From Sipunculus nudus (taxonomy: Eukaryota > Annelida > Sipuncula > Golfingiida > Sipunculidae), in the NCBI GenBank assembly GCA_026874595.1, contig CM049317.1:46586401-46650400 (forward strand): DNA of 64,000 bases. Direction: 5' to 3'. Position numbers and translations under genes: made by a program. Shown here piece after piece: positions 1 through 11,389 of the stretch. Position 1 is the first letter of the stretch. Each line of letters begins with the position of its first letter. Under the pieces are notes generated by a model. It was given only the letters and a program-made list of their open reading frames with translations. It was not told the DNA's origin and did no database searches.

Positions 1-653
1 TCTGCTGAGATCTAGATTCTTTGTTCTGAGATATTGCATATTTTACCCCTAATGTTTTGGGATGACCCATAGGGGGGAAACATATATCTGTTTTACACTG
101 CCCAAACAGAGCCATTCTAGTTTGATTTTTTAACACATTTTATGTCTATTTTTTAGAACTTCAAATGAAGCAGTTGTTCATTAACAGGGCACAAATCATG
201 AATGTTGGACCTAGAATCTTCTTACCTGACATCCTAAGAGTTCCATGAAAAATATCCTTGGAAAATTGAAATTAGGTCATAGTTAACTATATTTTGCAAA
301 TTAGGGTAGAAAACATGATTTTTAAGCACCAAGTGAGTCAGGTGGGACACAAATTGTATCCATTTGGCCTAAAATCCTCATACATGACTTTGAGGGAGGT
401 CCCTAAAAATCTCCTTGGAAACCTGAAATGTCACTCTAACCCATTTTCTACAAGCTGTGCGAAAGAACTTGATTTTAACACTAAATTAGTCAGGAGGGCA
501 TAAATGGTAGCAGGTGCATGTAGGTTAAGGTCACTGTAACCTATATCTAAACGCTATTGGCAAAATTCATGAATTTGACTCTGAGAGTCATTTTGCCCAT
601 TGTTCAAGGCTCCTTGAATTCAGCTGAGCGTCATGGCCCATGGGCCACTTGTT
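1..653 (+). mobile_element. Family A Helentron-like repeat, right-hand part
   Basis: The stretch ends in the family A right terminus: an inverted-repeat segment TCAGCTGAGC (near 620-629), a perfect palindrome TGGCCCATGGGCCA at 634-647, then CTTGTTT. Other copies carry TGACCCATGGGTCA here, so both arms changed together. Inside, the text around 230-290 and 385-440 (ending in an 'aggtcat'/'ctgaaatgtcac' type box) resembles internal units of the copy at 55.5-57.9 kb read in reverse. The left end lies outside the window. No coding potential was seen; any upstream IQCB1 exon must lie further left. Confidence 0.6.
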
Positions 654-659
654 TAAGGG

Positions 660-790
660 TTTCTGACCAATTTTTGTGGCCTGGTCCCCCCATTTCCAGT
701 ACTGGGGACCTTTTTCTAGGCTTTGTTATTAGTCCTTCTGGGTTGGACCCCTCAATTTCCTAAATCCTGGATCCACCTGTCCACCTGTTT
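660..790 (-). repeat. Fragment of the GGCGGATCCAGG repeat family
   Basis: Read in reverse, this segment begins near a GGATCCAGG-type end (about 762-772) and runs through text like 'gggtccaacccagaaggac' and 'aaaaaggtcccc'. It is similar in order and wording to 38210-38335, with which it shares the end motif, the 'aggaggact' box and the C/G-rich strip. It is probably a decayed DNA-transposon derivative; no target duplication was established. Confidence 0.45.
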
Positions 791-1406
791 TTATCTAAGA
801 AAATTTTTATTATATACATTTCAGGGGGAAAATGATAGAATATTAAATGGCCTTATTTTCATCAAGGTAAAAAATTCCCTGCCTTACTCCATAATTTAAG
901 AAACACAATTATTTAGAAATACATGTATGAATAATCAGTCTACATTTCACAACATATTAGACCCCTTGCAGTTGTCATGTTTATTGGTCATATGTGAAAA
1001 AAGCTTTAATTGACAGCTGCTGATTGGATGATGTCATGTAAATACTCTAAAAAAATATAACCAGGTATAACAAAGATGGCTACTTATGCAGGGATACATC
1101 TGATCTGCCAGATCACTGTGAATAGACCAAAAAGGTGTGAAACATAAACTGGAGATTTGCTGCAAAATTTTTAATTGCCATATTAGGCTGTCACTTCCTG
1201 ATGTATTTTTTCTAGGAAATTATATTAAAATATATAAACTTTTAAGAAAATTATCTAAAAAACAAGAGGTGGACACAGGTTGGTGGAACAAAGTGTAATT
1301 ATACCAATCATGTGAAATAACTGAAGTTTACATCTACCTGGATGAAAAGTGGTATTTGATAGGTGTGTGTTAAGACTTGTTCTGTGACAGTATTCTCTCC
1401 TCACAG

Positions 1407-4400
1407 AGCCAAGCAGGAAGTCACAAAGAGGAAGAAAGAGATTCAGAGACAGCAGGCAGAGCTCCAGCACATGCTTCTGATGTCCAGAAAGAAAGCCATG
1501 AGAGAGGCGAGGGAGAGACAGCTACAGATGCTGCAGATCATACCAGCTGGTAATCCTGCTGTAATTTGTCATCCCAGACAGCATCAGGCTTTACTGCTAG
1601 TTATCTAAATTACTGAGGAAGAAGGCAGGTTATTATAATAAAACCTGGCCTACTGACCAGAGTCGGTTTAGCAAACACCTTCAAATAATGACCATTTTTT
1701 CACAGTCCCAATTTGGAAGTCAGATCCCCGTGGCATGAAGCACTTTGTTTATATTGTGGGCTGATTCTCTCCCATTTAGACTACTGCAATGGGATATATA
1801 TAGGCCTTCCAAACACAGAACTTAAGCGAATGCAAAGGATTCAGAATGCTGCGTCTAAATAGGTGCTAAACTGGGATAGGTCACAAAGCAGCAGGGATGC
1901 CTTGAAACTTCTATATTGGCTACCCATTAAATGGAGAATTATATTTAAAATTTTAACCATCGTTCACAAATGCCTACATGGGCAGGCTCCGCTCTACTTG
2001 TAGAATCTCCTGCAGCAAAAAAACCAAACCAGTGTACTCTCGAAGATCAAACAGAAATACCTGTATTCTTAATATTCCAAGAACAAAAGCTTGAACATTT
2101 GCAGATCGCAGCTTTAATGTTTTCACTCCAAAATATTGGAAAATGCTACCTGAGCATATTCGCAATATAGACAGTCTACCGAAATTCACGAAAAACCTTA
2201 AGACGTACCTTTTTCAAGAAGCTTGTGTAGTTTAAAATGGTCTCAGATCGTCTTTCTTGTTAAGCGCCACAAAATATGTATTTATGTATGCGTACTAGTC
2301 GGGCCCTCTATAAAATATGTAATGTAATGTAATGTATATTTTCATGCTCTATTACATTATCAATAGATGACTGGCTTTGATTCAATGCATTAATTATTTG
2401 ATGCTTTATTACAGCCCTGGTAATTATTGTCAAGGTTTATGAGACTGAGTGTATGTATAAGTTTTACTTCCACAGATCGAGTAAACAAGCATATAGCTCA
2501 GGAGGAACGGCAGGCAGCAACCAAACTTCAGGCACAGTGGAGGGGCTACAGAGAACGCAAAATGCTAAACCAGCGCAGAAACCAGGCATCAGAGATACGG
2601 GCTGTTGTCACCATGCAGAGAGCTGTGAGTTAGGAAAATCATTTGCATCTTACATACACTATAGGCATTAGACTGAGTGCTAAGCAATTTTACTGTCCCA
2701 CAAATTTATTACAATCCAGAACCAATAACACATCCATTGAAAACCAAAGACAGCTTCAAATTAGATATTTTACAGAACTTAGACAGACATCCATTGAAGC
2801 TTACACCTTAATTTATTGTTTTAACAAACTTAGGCAAATATCCATTGAAGATTAAACCTTAATTTATTTTTAACATAACTTAGCCAACATCCATTTAAGC
2901 TTACACCTTAATTATTTTTACAGCATTTGGGCAAACATCCATTGAAGCTAACACCTTAATTTACTTTTTACATAACTTAGGCAAAAATGAATGAAGTTTA
3001 TACCTTAATTTATTGTTTTACAGAACTAACACAACTGCAAATCATAACTTTTTATAAATGCAATATCCTACAGAAGCAGTTTCATGATATATTTTAGCAT
3101 CATGTAGCTGTTTATACTTTTTCTTCAGGTACGAGCTTGGTTGGACAAACTTCATAAGAGACGACAAGAACCACCCATGTGGCAGAGACCTCCAGGACTG
3201 ACAGATGAACGTCGTGTAGAGTTACAGGGAAAAATAACAGAATGGAGGGAAGAAAATAAGGTAGTAGTTATTATAGTTTTAGGTTGTGGTTATCTCCTGG
3301 CTCTAACTTGGCATACTATTGTAACACATCTTATGCACAAAATTAAAAGTAGGAATAATTTACTAGGTATTTTTCATTAAAATTTTTATGTTTTAAATGT
3401 ACTTGCCATTAGTGCAGCTATGTTTAATAGGATGGTTATTTTATTCAGATATTTGAATATTTAGCTTCTCTGATCACGGGCCATTTAGTGACAGAAATTA
3501 TCCTCCTTATTCTTTAAGTGTGTTAGTGGGGTGTTAGCAGGAGGGTTTTATGATGATTTACATTAGTCAGGGACCAAAGTTGTTATTTTAACAGCCTGAG
3601 GGATGATTGTAATAGCTGGGTGGTCTTCAGGAGAGGTTTCACTGTACTATGAAAACAGCAAAGGATGCCCCAATTATATAGACCAACGAGTGCAAAGGTA
3701 CCCTCACAAACAAGTCTACCGGTCATAAAAATATAGGATCCCAATACATGCAGGTTACATATTTTTCTAACCTATATTTCTGTATTCCATAAAGTATTTG
3801 GTAAATGCATTTTGATGTTCCATAGTGAAATATATATGGTCTGTTTGGTGGCCTTTTTGGCAGACACCATGAACTTTCTGTGATATTGATAATTCACCTA
3901 CCTTTTGAACTAGACATCATACAAAGGCAAATGAGCACATTATAAACGAGTACAATGTTACTGGGTGATGTTCTGTTCAATTACAGCCAGAGGACAGGTC
4001 ACGACAGGAACAAGAGGACCTACATGAGCGAGTACAAGGACTGCTGAAGCAGCACTCTGTCAGCTCAAAAGCCAGACGGAAGACAGAACAACACAGGGAG
4101 GCCTTATTAGCACGGCTAGAGATGGACGCTACACTTCTTTTAAGTGAGTGACAATGATTCTGGTGAGAGGGGCCCAGTTCTGATAATAATAACCATTTTG
4201 CTTAAGTCAAACATACTTTGAATAAAGTAAAAAAGTATAGGCAAGTCACCTTTAGAACTCAACTGATCCCTTATGAAAGATATATAAGATAAAGCCTTTT
4301 AACACCCCCCCCCCCCCTCCCAAAAAAAAAAATATTTGCTGGGAGCTAAATTTTTTTTTTGTGTTTTGGGGAGATGAGATTTGCTGGTCACACTGTGTTC

Positions 4401-5237
4401 AGATCACATCAGCTATGGCCATGCAAATATCCTATTTTGCCATTTAGATATCCTATTTTGCCATTCAGATGTCCTGTTTTGCCATTTAGATATCCTGTTC
4501 TGCCATTCAGATGTCCTGTTTTGCAATTTAGATTTCCTATTTTGCCATCCAGATGTCCTGTTTTGCAATTTAGATTTCCTGTTTTGCCATTCAGATGTCC
4601 TGTTTTGCAATTTAGATTTCCTATTTTGCCATCCAGATGTCCTGTTTTGCAATTTAGATTTCCTGTTTTGCCATCCAGATGTCCTGTTTTGCAGTTAAGA
4701 TGTCCCATTTGTCCATGTAAATGAAGAAGAGAATCAAACCACTGCCATCACTTCCTGTTCTCTGAGTGTTTCTTTTTAAATTACAATCCTGACATGATCT
4801 GAAGTTTTCTTCTATTACAAAGCCTCTCCAGTAACCTGACACTGTGATGTTCCTCATGCATGAACAAAAAAACCAAAGCTGTGAAAACAGTAATTTGATA
4901 ATACTGTGGTCACAGATATTGTAATTAAATGTAAAACAGAATGTGAACCATAACAGCAAGTACTCATCCCTATCATCTATGATCCAGTCCCTAAAGGTGA
5001 ATGTTCCACTCTTTTGCAAATAATTAGAGCATTTTGTCTTTTTCAGATGCTCCAAAACTGACTGATATCAAGGAAGCAGATATAGAGACTTTCACCTGCA
5101 GATCTGTTCCCATAGCAACAAAAGCCCAACAGAACCATAAGGCTGAGCTGAGATCATTGAGGCAGCCATGGTGGAGGAAACTAGGGGATGAATACCAGGA
5201 AACAGATGAAGCAGAGCTGGGATGGAGACTTTTCTAA
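1407..5237 (+). CDS. IQCB1: IQ calmodulin-binding motif protein 1 (nephrocystin-5), C-terminal exons
   Basis: Partial gene. Five exons are seen: 1407-1549, 2476-2624, 3129-3260, 3987-4143 and 5047-5237 (TAA at 5235-5237). All are flanked by AG/GT and the phases match across every junction, giving about 256 residues. The order of features matches vertebrate NPHP5: a charged coiled coil rich in K/R/E/Q ending in 'QLQMLQII'; an IQ motif (LQAQWRGYRER); the 'GLTDERRVEL' block; the 'EQHREALLARL' helix; and the end block with 'PIATKAQQNH' and 'PWWRKLGDE'. The N-terminal half and the first IQ motif lie upstream of the window. In vertebrates the protein sits at the ciliary base and transition zone, binds calmodulin through IQ motifs, and uses C-terminal parts to bind CEP290. 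The intron 1 donor (GTAATC) is weak. A family A repeat starts 36 bp after the stop, so the 3' UTR probably runs into it; an AATAAA lies at 6418-6423. Identification rests on remembered family sequence, not a search. Confidence 0.9.
1763..2335 (+). mobile_element. Decayed 3' end of a CR1/L2-like non-LTR retrotransposon
   Basis: Translation with frameshifts and stops gives the typical end of reverse transcriptase in this clade: 'LDYCNG..IGLPN', 'LKRMQRIQNAAS', 'LLYWLPIKWRI.FKIL', 'HKCLHGQAPLYL', a degraded 'FHSKILENAT' where intact elements have a 'P..WN.LP' box, and a closing 'K.YLF'-like segment. At least three stops break it, so it is dead. It ends at about 2316-2335 in a short tandem TGTAA tail, as expected for elements of this clade that end in short tandem repeats rather than poly(A). 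It lies wholly inside an IQCB1 intron, in sense orientation. Confidence 0.8.
4425..4703. repeat. 21-bp minisatellite in an IQCB1 intron
   Basis: About 13 tandem copies of a unit like 'CATTTAGATATCCTGTTTTGC' with alternating subtypes (CATTCAGATGTCC, AATTTAGATTTCC, CATCCAGATGTCC). Because the unit is a multiple of three, long open frames appear on both strands with heptapeptide periodicity. They have no start context or splice logic and are not called as genes. Confidence 0.9.
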
Positions 5238-5272
5238 CAGTGACATTGCCACACACAAGCCACACTAGGTTT

Positions 5273-6218
5273 AAGCTTAGCTGACTGTGATAGTGATCAC
5301 CTTTTGGTCCAGTGTTCGGCCTTCTGTTAAATGGACACAAATTATAACAGATGATATATATTTTCCAGGTGGAGGGGCCAGTTTGTTACCCCCCCCCCAG
5401 AATAATTAAAAATTTGATACAAAAGCTCCAGTTTCTGAATAATTAATACATGGATTGCCATGATTCCCAACTCGCCTATTGGGCATCGACTGTTTCATAA
5501 ATTCCTGAAGAATGGTGCTGCCATCTGTATTTTTTTCTTGTCATCAAGCATTTGTTCTGTGTTTTTGAGACAAACGACAACAATCATCTAGTTGTTTGAA
5601 ACCTTGTTTGTTCATTAATCTTGATGTGTTTTATCATTTGCTTCAAACAGATGGCTCCACCTGTATCTTTTTGTACATTTTCCCCTCGAATGTTTAGACT
5701 GCCAAACAGCAGTAATGTCAGTTTCTCAGCTGTGGTTTCATCTAGTGTCCTGACACATGGTGTACTTAATTATCATAAACTACTTCATCAATTCCTGAAG
5801 ACTAGTGGTGCCACCTGTATTTTTCTATTTCACACACATGACAGCATATGTATTGGTTTATATGGAGTGCTTTGTTTAGTGCTCTGCAATCTAGCTCTTT
5901 ATTGATCATGACTTGTTTTATCAGGTTATAATGACTGGTGGCATCGCATGTATTTGTTTATGTTTTCACACATTTTACCTGTATTTTGAAGAATTAAAAT
6001 TACAGGAATGGTGCTAGTTTCCAAACTTAAGAAACTTTTATGTACTGCAGGGCACAAATTGTAATAACTGAATCTCCAAATGACCTTATTTGATGTAATT
6101 ACAGGCTTATGTAGAATGCCCTCAGGACAGCAAGTACCAACCATATAAAATGCATCTTATATCACAGACACAACCAACACATCAGTCAGCTGAGCATCAT
6201 GACCCATGGGTCACTTGT
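5273..6218 (+). mobile_element. Family A Helentron-like repeat directly after IQCB1
   Basis: The left end shows the family A subterminal arm AGCTTAGCTGACT (5274-5286), followed by the 'GGTCC...' strip and a 'TGTTAA.TGGACA' box that mirrors the 'GTTAACGGACGGAC' box of other copies. The right end shows 'CAGTCAGCTGAGC' (about 6183-6195), the hairpin TGACCCATGGGTCA (6200-6213) and CTTGTTTT. Inside are repeated segments containing 'catcaattcctgaag' and 'gtgccacctgtattttt'. It begins 36 bp after the IQCB1 stop and so probably contributes that gene's 3' UTR. Confidence 0.7.
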
Positions 6219-7584
6219 TTTCTGCATGCATAACATGCAAAAGGGATTGTATGGTAAAACCTCCCCACATGCAGAATTCATGACAGAAACAAACACTCTT
6301 TCTCCACAAAAGGATGACAGTAATTATGATTACAGGTTACATGCTTTCAGGTAAACGACCTCTTTGAAGTCTGTACATGTCATGGAATCTGTAACGGTGA
6401 TATTTTGAATGTATGTAAATAAAATGTACATTAATGAGCTTTTTATTCGAATTATACATTCTAAATTTAACTGACTCTAGTCAGTTGAGCTCTGGTGACG
6501 TCCATCCATTGTTTCACCATCTTAATTACTCTTTGCTACCCACACATTGATTTAAATATATATTGTGGAGTCCCAGGCCCCCATCAGTTTAATAAAGAAA
6601 GACCTGAGAGTCATGTTTACTTTGCTAATGAACAGCCAGACGCCAGTTAACAGATGCAGTATTGTGTGTAACGTGACAACTAAAGCTACAGACATCTGAT
6701 TTTGCATACATGTTTATATTGGCAAATATTTTTACCATGATTTAACTTGGTTACTTTGACCTAGTTTCTCCAGATTAATGATGGACTGATATTTTCACAT
6801 TTGCCTTATTCAATACTGCTTGAATCGACTCCTTCCAATAGCTATAGGGTAGATAGATACCTCTGTATAGTGTCAAGCACTTTTTTGTGGAAAATAAGGC
6901 AGAGTAATAAAACTATTATGGAAACTTATTGCACCAAATTTATCTTATCACTACCGACAATATTAATCTGTTTGTCAAACCAGACCTATATCACTCGCAC
7001 GCTACTGGTAATGCCCCTCGGTGACATACTATTTAATGACTTAATACCGTTTAATAGACTTGGCAGTTTGTTTATATGATTATTTGGTTGAACAACATTT
7101 GCATTTTTGTCATCATACCGTTCAGCCTTGTTGGTTCTGTCATACACATGATGTGTGATTTATAAAAAAATGCAGATCTTGAACATTTTCTATAAAATTT
7201 GTGGTAAATACGATTGACAGGCATGCAGCGCCTGCTTGATGTCAGCTACACGATATGACAAATTATCATATGTGTACGTTTACCCTCACAATGACACCTG
7301 AGTATTTTTTTAAAATTTGCTATTTGAAAGAAATTGTGAACATACCTCCTTACCAACAGCTGTTTCACAGAAACAGTTCCATAACTTCTTGAGTCCTGAT
7401 GCGCTGTGTTGATATATGTCCTTGTCCGCCTTCCTGTAGGATTTCCCCTATAGAAAAATAAAAGGTTCGGTCCCCGCCTGTGCCTCAATGGCAAAATGGT
7501 GAATGACTGGTTATGACTTCCGGATTATTCCTAAACCCATGCATATAAAACCTGAAATCTAGAAGGCTTAATAATAACATATCA
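6219..7584. other. Gene-free stretch downstream of IQCB1
   Basis: AT-rich and without a supportable exon. It contains two AATAAA hexamers, near 6418 and 6590, that could serve as IQCB1 polyadenylation signals. No repeat family was recognised. Confidence 0.4.
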
Positions 7585-8550
7585 TCCTGATCATATGAAT
7601 ACCTTCATCCTCTTCAATAGACAGAGCCACCAACAGACAATGGCTCTATCCTTTATAATAACATATCATTCATATCGTATGAATACCTTCATCCTCTTCA
7701 ATAGACAGAGCCACCAACAGACCATGGCTCTATCCTTTCTAATAACATATCATCCGTATCGTATGAATACCTTCATCCTCTTCAATAGACAGAGCCACCA
7801 ACAGACCATGGCTCTATCCTTTATAATAACATATCATTCATATCGTATGAATACCTTCATCCTCTTCAATAGACAGAGCCACCAACAGACCATGGACCTA
7901 TCCTTTGTAATAACATATCATTCATATCGTATGAATACCTTCATCCTCTTCAATAGACAGAGCCACCAACAGGCCATGGCTCTATCCTCTATAATAACAT
8001 ATCATTCATATCGTATGAATACCTTCATCTTATTCAATAGACAGAGCCACCAACAGACCATGGCTCTATCCTTTATAATAACATATCATTCATATCGTAT
8101 GAATACCTTCATCCTCTTCAATAGACAGAGCCACCAACAGACCATGGCTCTATCCATTCTAATAACATATCATTCATATCGTATGAATACCTTCATCCTC
8201 TTCAATAGACAGAGCCACCAACAGACCATGGCTCTATCCTTTCTAATAACATATCATTCATATCGTATGAATACCTTCATCCTCTTCAATAGACAGAGCC
8301 ACCAACAGACCATGGACCTATCCTTTATAATAACATATCATCCGTATCGTATGAATACCTTCATCCTCTTCAATAGACAGAGCCACCAACAGACCATGGC
8401 TCTATCCTTTATAATAACATATCATTCATATCGTATGAATATCTTCATCCTCTTCAATAGACAGAGCCACCAACAGGCCATGGACCTATCCTTTATAATA
8501 ACATATCATTCATATCGTATGAATACCTTCATCCTCTTCAATAGACATGC
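7585..8550. repeat. 84-bp minisatellite with two inverted repeats per unit
   Basis: About 11.5 near-identical 84-bp units. Each carries a hairpin ATTCATA-TCG-TATGAAT and a second one, AGAGCCA, 11 nt, TGGCTCT. Variable positions include CATTC/CATCC, GGCTC/GGACC, ACC/GCC and TTTATAA/TTTCTAA/TTTGTAA. The unit equals 28 codons, so one frame stays open for 330 codons as a by-product. No signal peptide, splice sites or flanking gene support translation, so it is treated as non-coding. Confidence 0.9.
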
Positions 8551-8587
8551 AGTGTCATCAATAACCATGCATGGACCTATCCTTTAA

Positions 8588-10324
8588 TAAACTAAAAGAA
8601 GAGAAAACGCAGTAATTCAGTTTTAAACCAATAAAATGGCCAAACCATCTGTCCAAATGTGGAATAATTGGCATTATTAAGCCGAAACTTCATGTATCGC
8701 CAATCCTTGAGCAGCTTAAACGATAGTAAAGGAGCTAGACACCTGCGGCGGGTACTTCAAAAAAAGTTTCCCAATAGGTCGATAAATGTTTAGCACCGTA
8801 GCACATCATAATGACTTGGCTATGAGCCATATTATGAGTAGCAGGATAGTGGAAACACTCATTCAGGCACCAGAGACGAAGTGTATCACCTTCAGGGAAC
8901 AGGAAAAGGGCATATGATTGGCTGTCCCAACAGAGCAGCCTATCTTTCATTTAGAGGAGCCAGTGGGTTAGTCCACTATAATGATGGGGATGGTGGCGAT
9001 GATGGCTAACAGCCCCTAAGGTCAACATAGACACGCATGATAACTGTCAGACCTAGAAAAGACAGCTGCTCCAGATGATTTCTCCGTCAAAACGCGAAAT
9101 TATATCACTGTGACTGATATTATGCGACGTCTGGAACGAAAACTTGATTTTGAACACGTTGACAAGTTAATGGTTACCGAAAAAACATGTCCACAAAGTC
9201 GGGGAAAAAACATGCCTCACTCGAACTTTGTTTCATTAGTTTAATACACATTTTGAATCAAATTGGCACAACAATGTTACTCACAGTTATCGAATTTAAC
9301 TATCATTCCCCCCCCCCCCCAAAAAAAAATCATTTGTAGAACCCTTCATTTTCACATAACATCAGTTATAGAAACATTTCCTCATTTTTACCACCGTCAA
9401 AAAGGGTGGGAGGGGTTCTTTTATCGGCCGAGTTGTGTGTTTGTGAGTGTCCGAGCAAAATCTCCAGTGTCGGTAAAAATTTGTGAAAGTTTGGGCAATC
9501 AGTTACAGAAGAAAAATCTTAATTTCCTAACGGATCAGTTCCTTTTTGTCTGTTGTCAAGTATGTTTCTCCCTGTACAACAACTCTAAAATTCTATCGAG
9601 CCACCCAAATAATTTATCACTTCTTCATTGGTCCATTGCCCACTGTCAAACTTTCATTTGAATCAAATTCATCATTTATTTTTAAACTTAATAGCAGACA
9701 AAAAGCAGCCACGGGATAGTTTACCTTAGCAATCAAGTGCATGGTATTTTTTAATTATTTATATTATACCTTATTCCATGCGGATATTTATTCCTGCAAT
9801 CAAATGTTTAGGAATATCGAGTCAAACAGATCCATATTGTGCAGTTCCGCTAACAGTTGAGAAATTTAACTAAGTTTTGCATACATATTATAATGAATGT
9901 GTCAATACCTTCATGACAACTTAATGGGTAACATTGGTTGTACTTGACTGTTAAGTGTTACTCATGCACAACCTTTTATACAATTTTAATTGTACGTGTA
10001 AGATATGTGACATGCAGTACGTTATCCTTTCATCTCAGATATAAAATATTTCATTGAATTATTATATTATGTAATCCCATCATCAAATAACATTCGAAGA
10101 AAAGTATATATATGTCAAACAGTACTTCACAAATACCAATGACACTGTAACGTTTTTCTTGTTATGTTTCTTGTGAAAAAATCACGGAATATAAAATGGA
10201 TTGCGCAAATACTTAATTGTATAGAGTCATTTAAGAAGTTTCACGGTTATGACCAGTGTTTAGTACGAATTAATTCAAAAGTGCAGACAAAAATAATTTC
10301 AGGAATATAGAAAGGACCTATTTT
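8588..10324. other. Gene-free stretch
   Basis: No exon, RNA gene or recognised repeat family was seen. It holds a C-run followed by an A-run at about 9308-9329 and otherwise AT-rich unique-looking DNA. Confidence 0.4.
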
Positions 10325-11389
10325 TATGCCCCCGCCACAAAGTGGCCGGGGCATATAGTTTTACCCATGTCCGTCCTTCCGTCCTTCCGAAATCAAACAG
10401 TTGTACAGACTTTTTTTCGCAATGCCTGCAGATATTGGCCTGATTTATGGTGTGTGGGCAGATAATGACCAGTTACAGATCAAATTCGCGTTTCGTCCCG
10501 GTTGACCTACTTTTGAACGTTTTACGCCTCCTTAACTTAGAAAATTTCATGAAAAATAGAAATATTCATGACAGATGCACATGTACGGACTTGTTTAACG
10601 GCTCCTGAACATAGAAAATGTCATGTAAAATATAAATTTTCATGACAAATACACTTTTACAGACTTTTCTTCGCAATATCTGCAGATATTGGCCTGATTT
10701 TTGGTGTGTGGGCAGATAATGACCAGTTACAGATCGAGTTCACGTTTTGTCCCAGTTGACCTACTTTTGACCGTTTGACGGTGCTCTAACATAGAAAATT
10801 TCATAAAAAAGTGCACATGTATGGACTATTTTTCGCAGTGCCTGCAGATACGGGCCTGAATTTTGGTGTGTAGGCAGATAATGGCCAGTTACAGATCAAG
10901 TTCTTGTTTTGTCCCAGTTGACCTACTTTTGACCATTTGACTGCTCCTGAACATAGAAAGTTTCATGAAAAATAGACATTTTCATAACAAATGCATATGT
11001 ACTGACTTTTTTCCTCAATGCCTGCACATACCACCCTGATTTTTTATGTGTGGGCAGATAATGACAGTTACAGATTGAGTTCGCGTTTCGTCCCGGTTGA
11101 CCTACTTTTGATTGTTTTACGGCTCCTAAACATAGAAAATTTCATGAAAGACAGAAATTTTTATGGAAAATGCACATGTATGGACTTTTTTTCACAATGC
11201 CTGCATATACTGGCATGACTTTTGGTGTGTTGCTTGATAATGACCCGTTATAGATCGAGTTTGCATTTTGCCAAGTTGACCTACTTTTGACCATACGACA
11301 CTTCCTGAACTTCAAACATTTTTCAAAATTTTACAAATGTTTCTAATTTGCCCCAGGCGGGGGCATTCGTGTCGTTCCGACACATCTAG
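10325..11389 (+). mobile_element. Helentron-like non-autonomous element, family 1 (HINE-like)
   Basis: The left end (10325-10355) folds into a 14-bp hairpin, TATGCCCC.GCCAC, loop AAA, then the complement with one mismatch. The inverted partner GGCGGGGGCAT lies at 11356-11366. It is followed by a terminal hairpin GTGTCG-TTC-CGACAC (11369-11383) and ends in CTAG (11386-11389) before TTTT. A GTCCGTCCTTCCGTCC strip follows the left hairpin. The interior holds about five diverged tandem units of roughly 160-240 bp, each with 'CGCAATGCCTGCAGATA' and 'CAGTTGACCTACTTTTGA'. No protein is encoded. The layout fits non-autonomous Helentrons, mobilised by another element's Rep/helicase; that activity is not shown here. 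Confidence 0.75.

Noticed and set aside
4359-4724. Open frames with heptapeptide repeats on both strands
   Set aside because: Product of the 21-bp minisatellite in an IQCB1 intron.
7595-8587. 330-codon open frame of repeated 28-residue units
   Set aside because: It follows from an 84-bp repeat unit lacking stops in one frame. There is no signal peptide, splice context or non-repetitive flank, and changes between units do not look protein-constrained.
10400-11310. Evenly spaced repeats as a possible CRISPR array
   Set aside because: Units are long, diverged and continuous with no constant-length unique spacers, and the host is clearly an animal.
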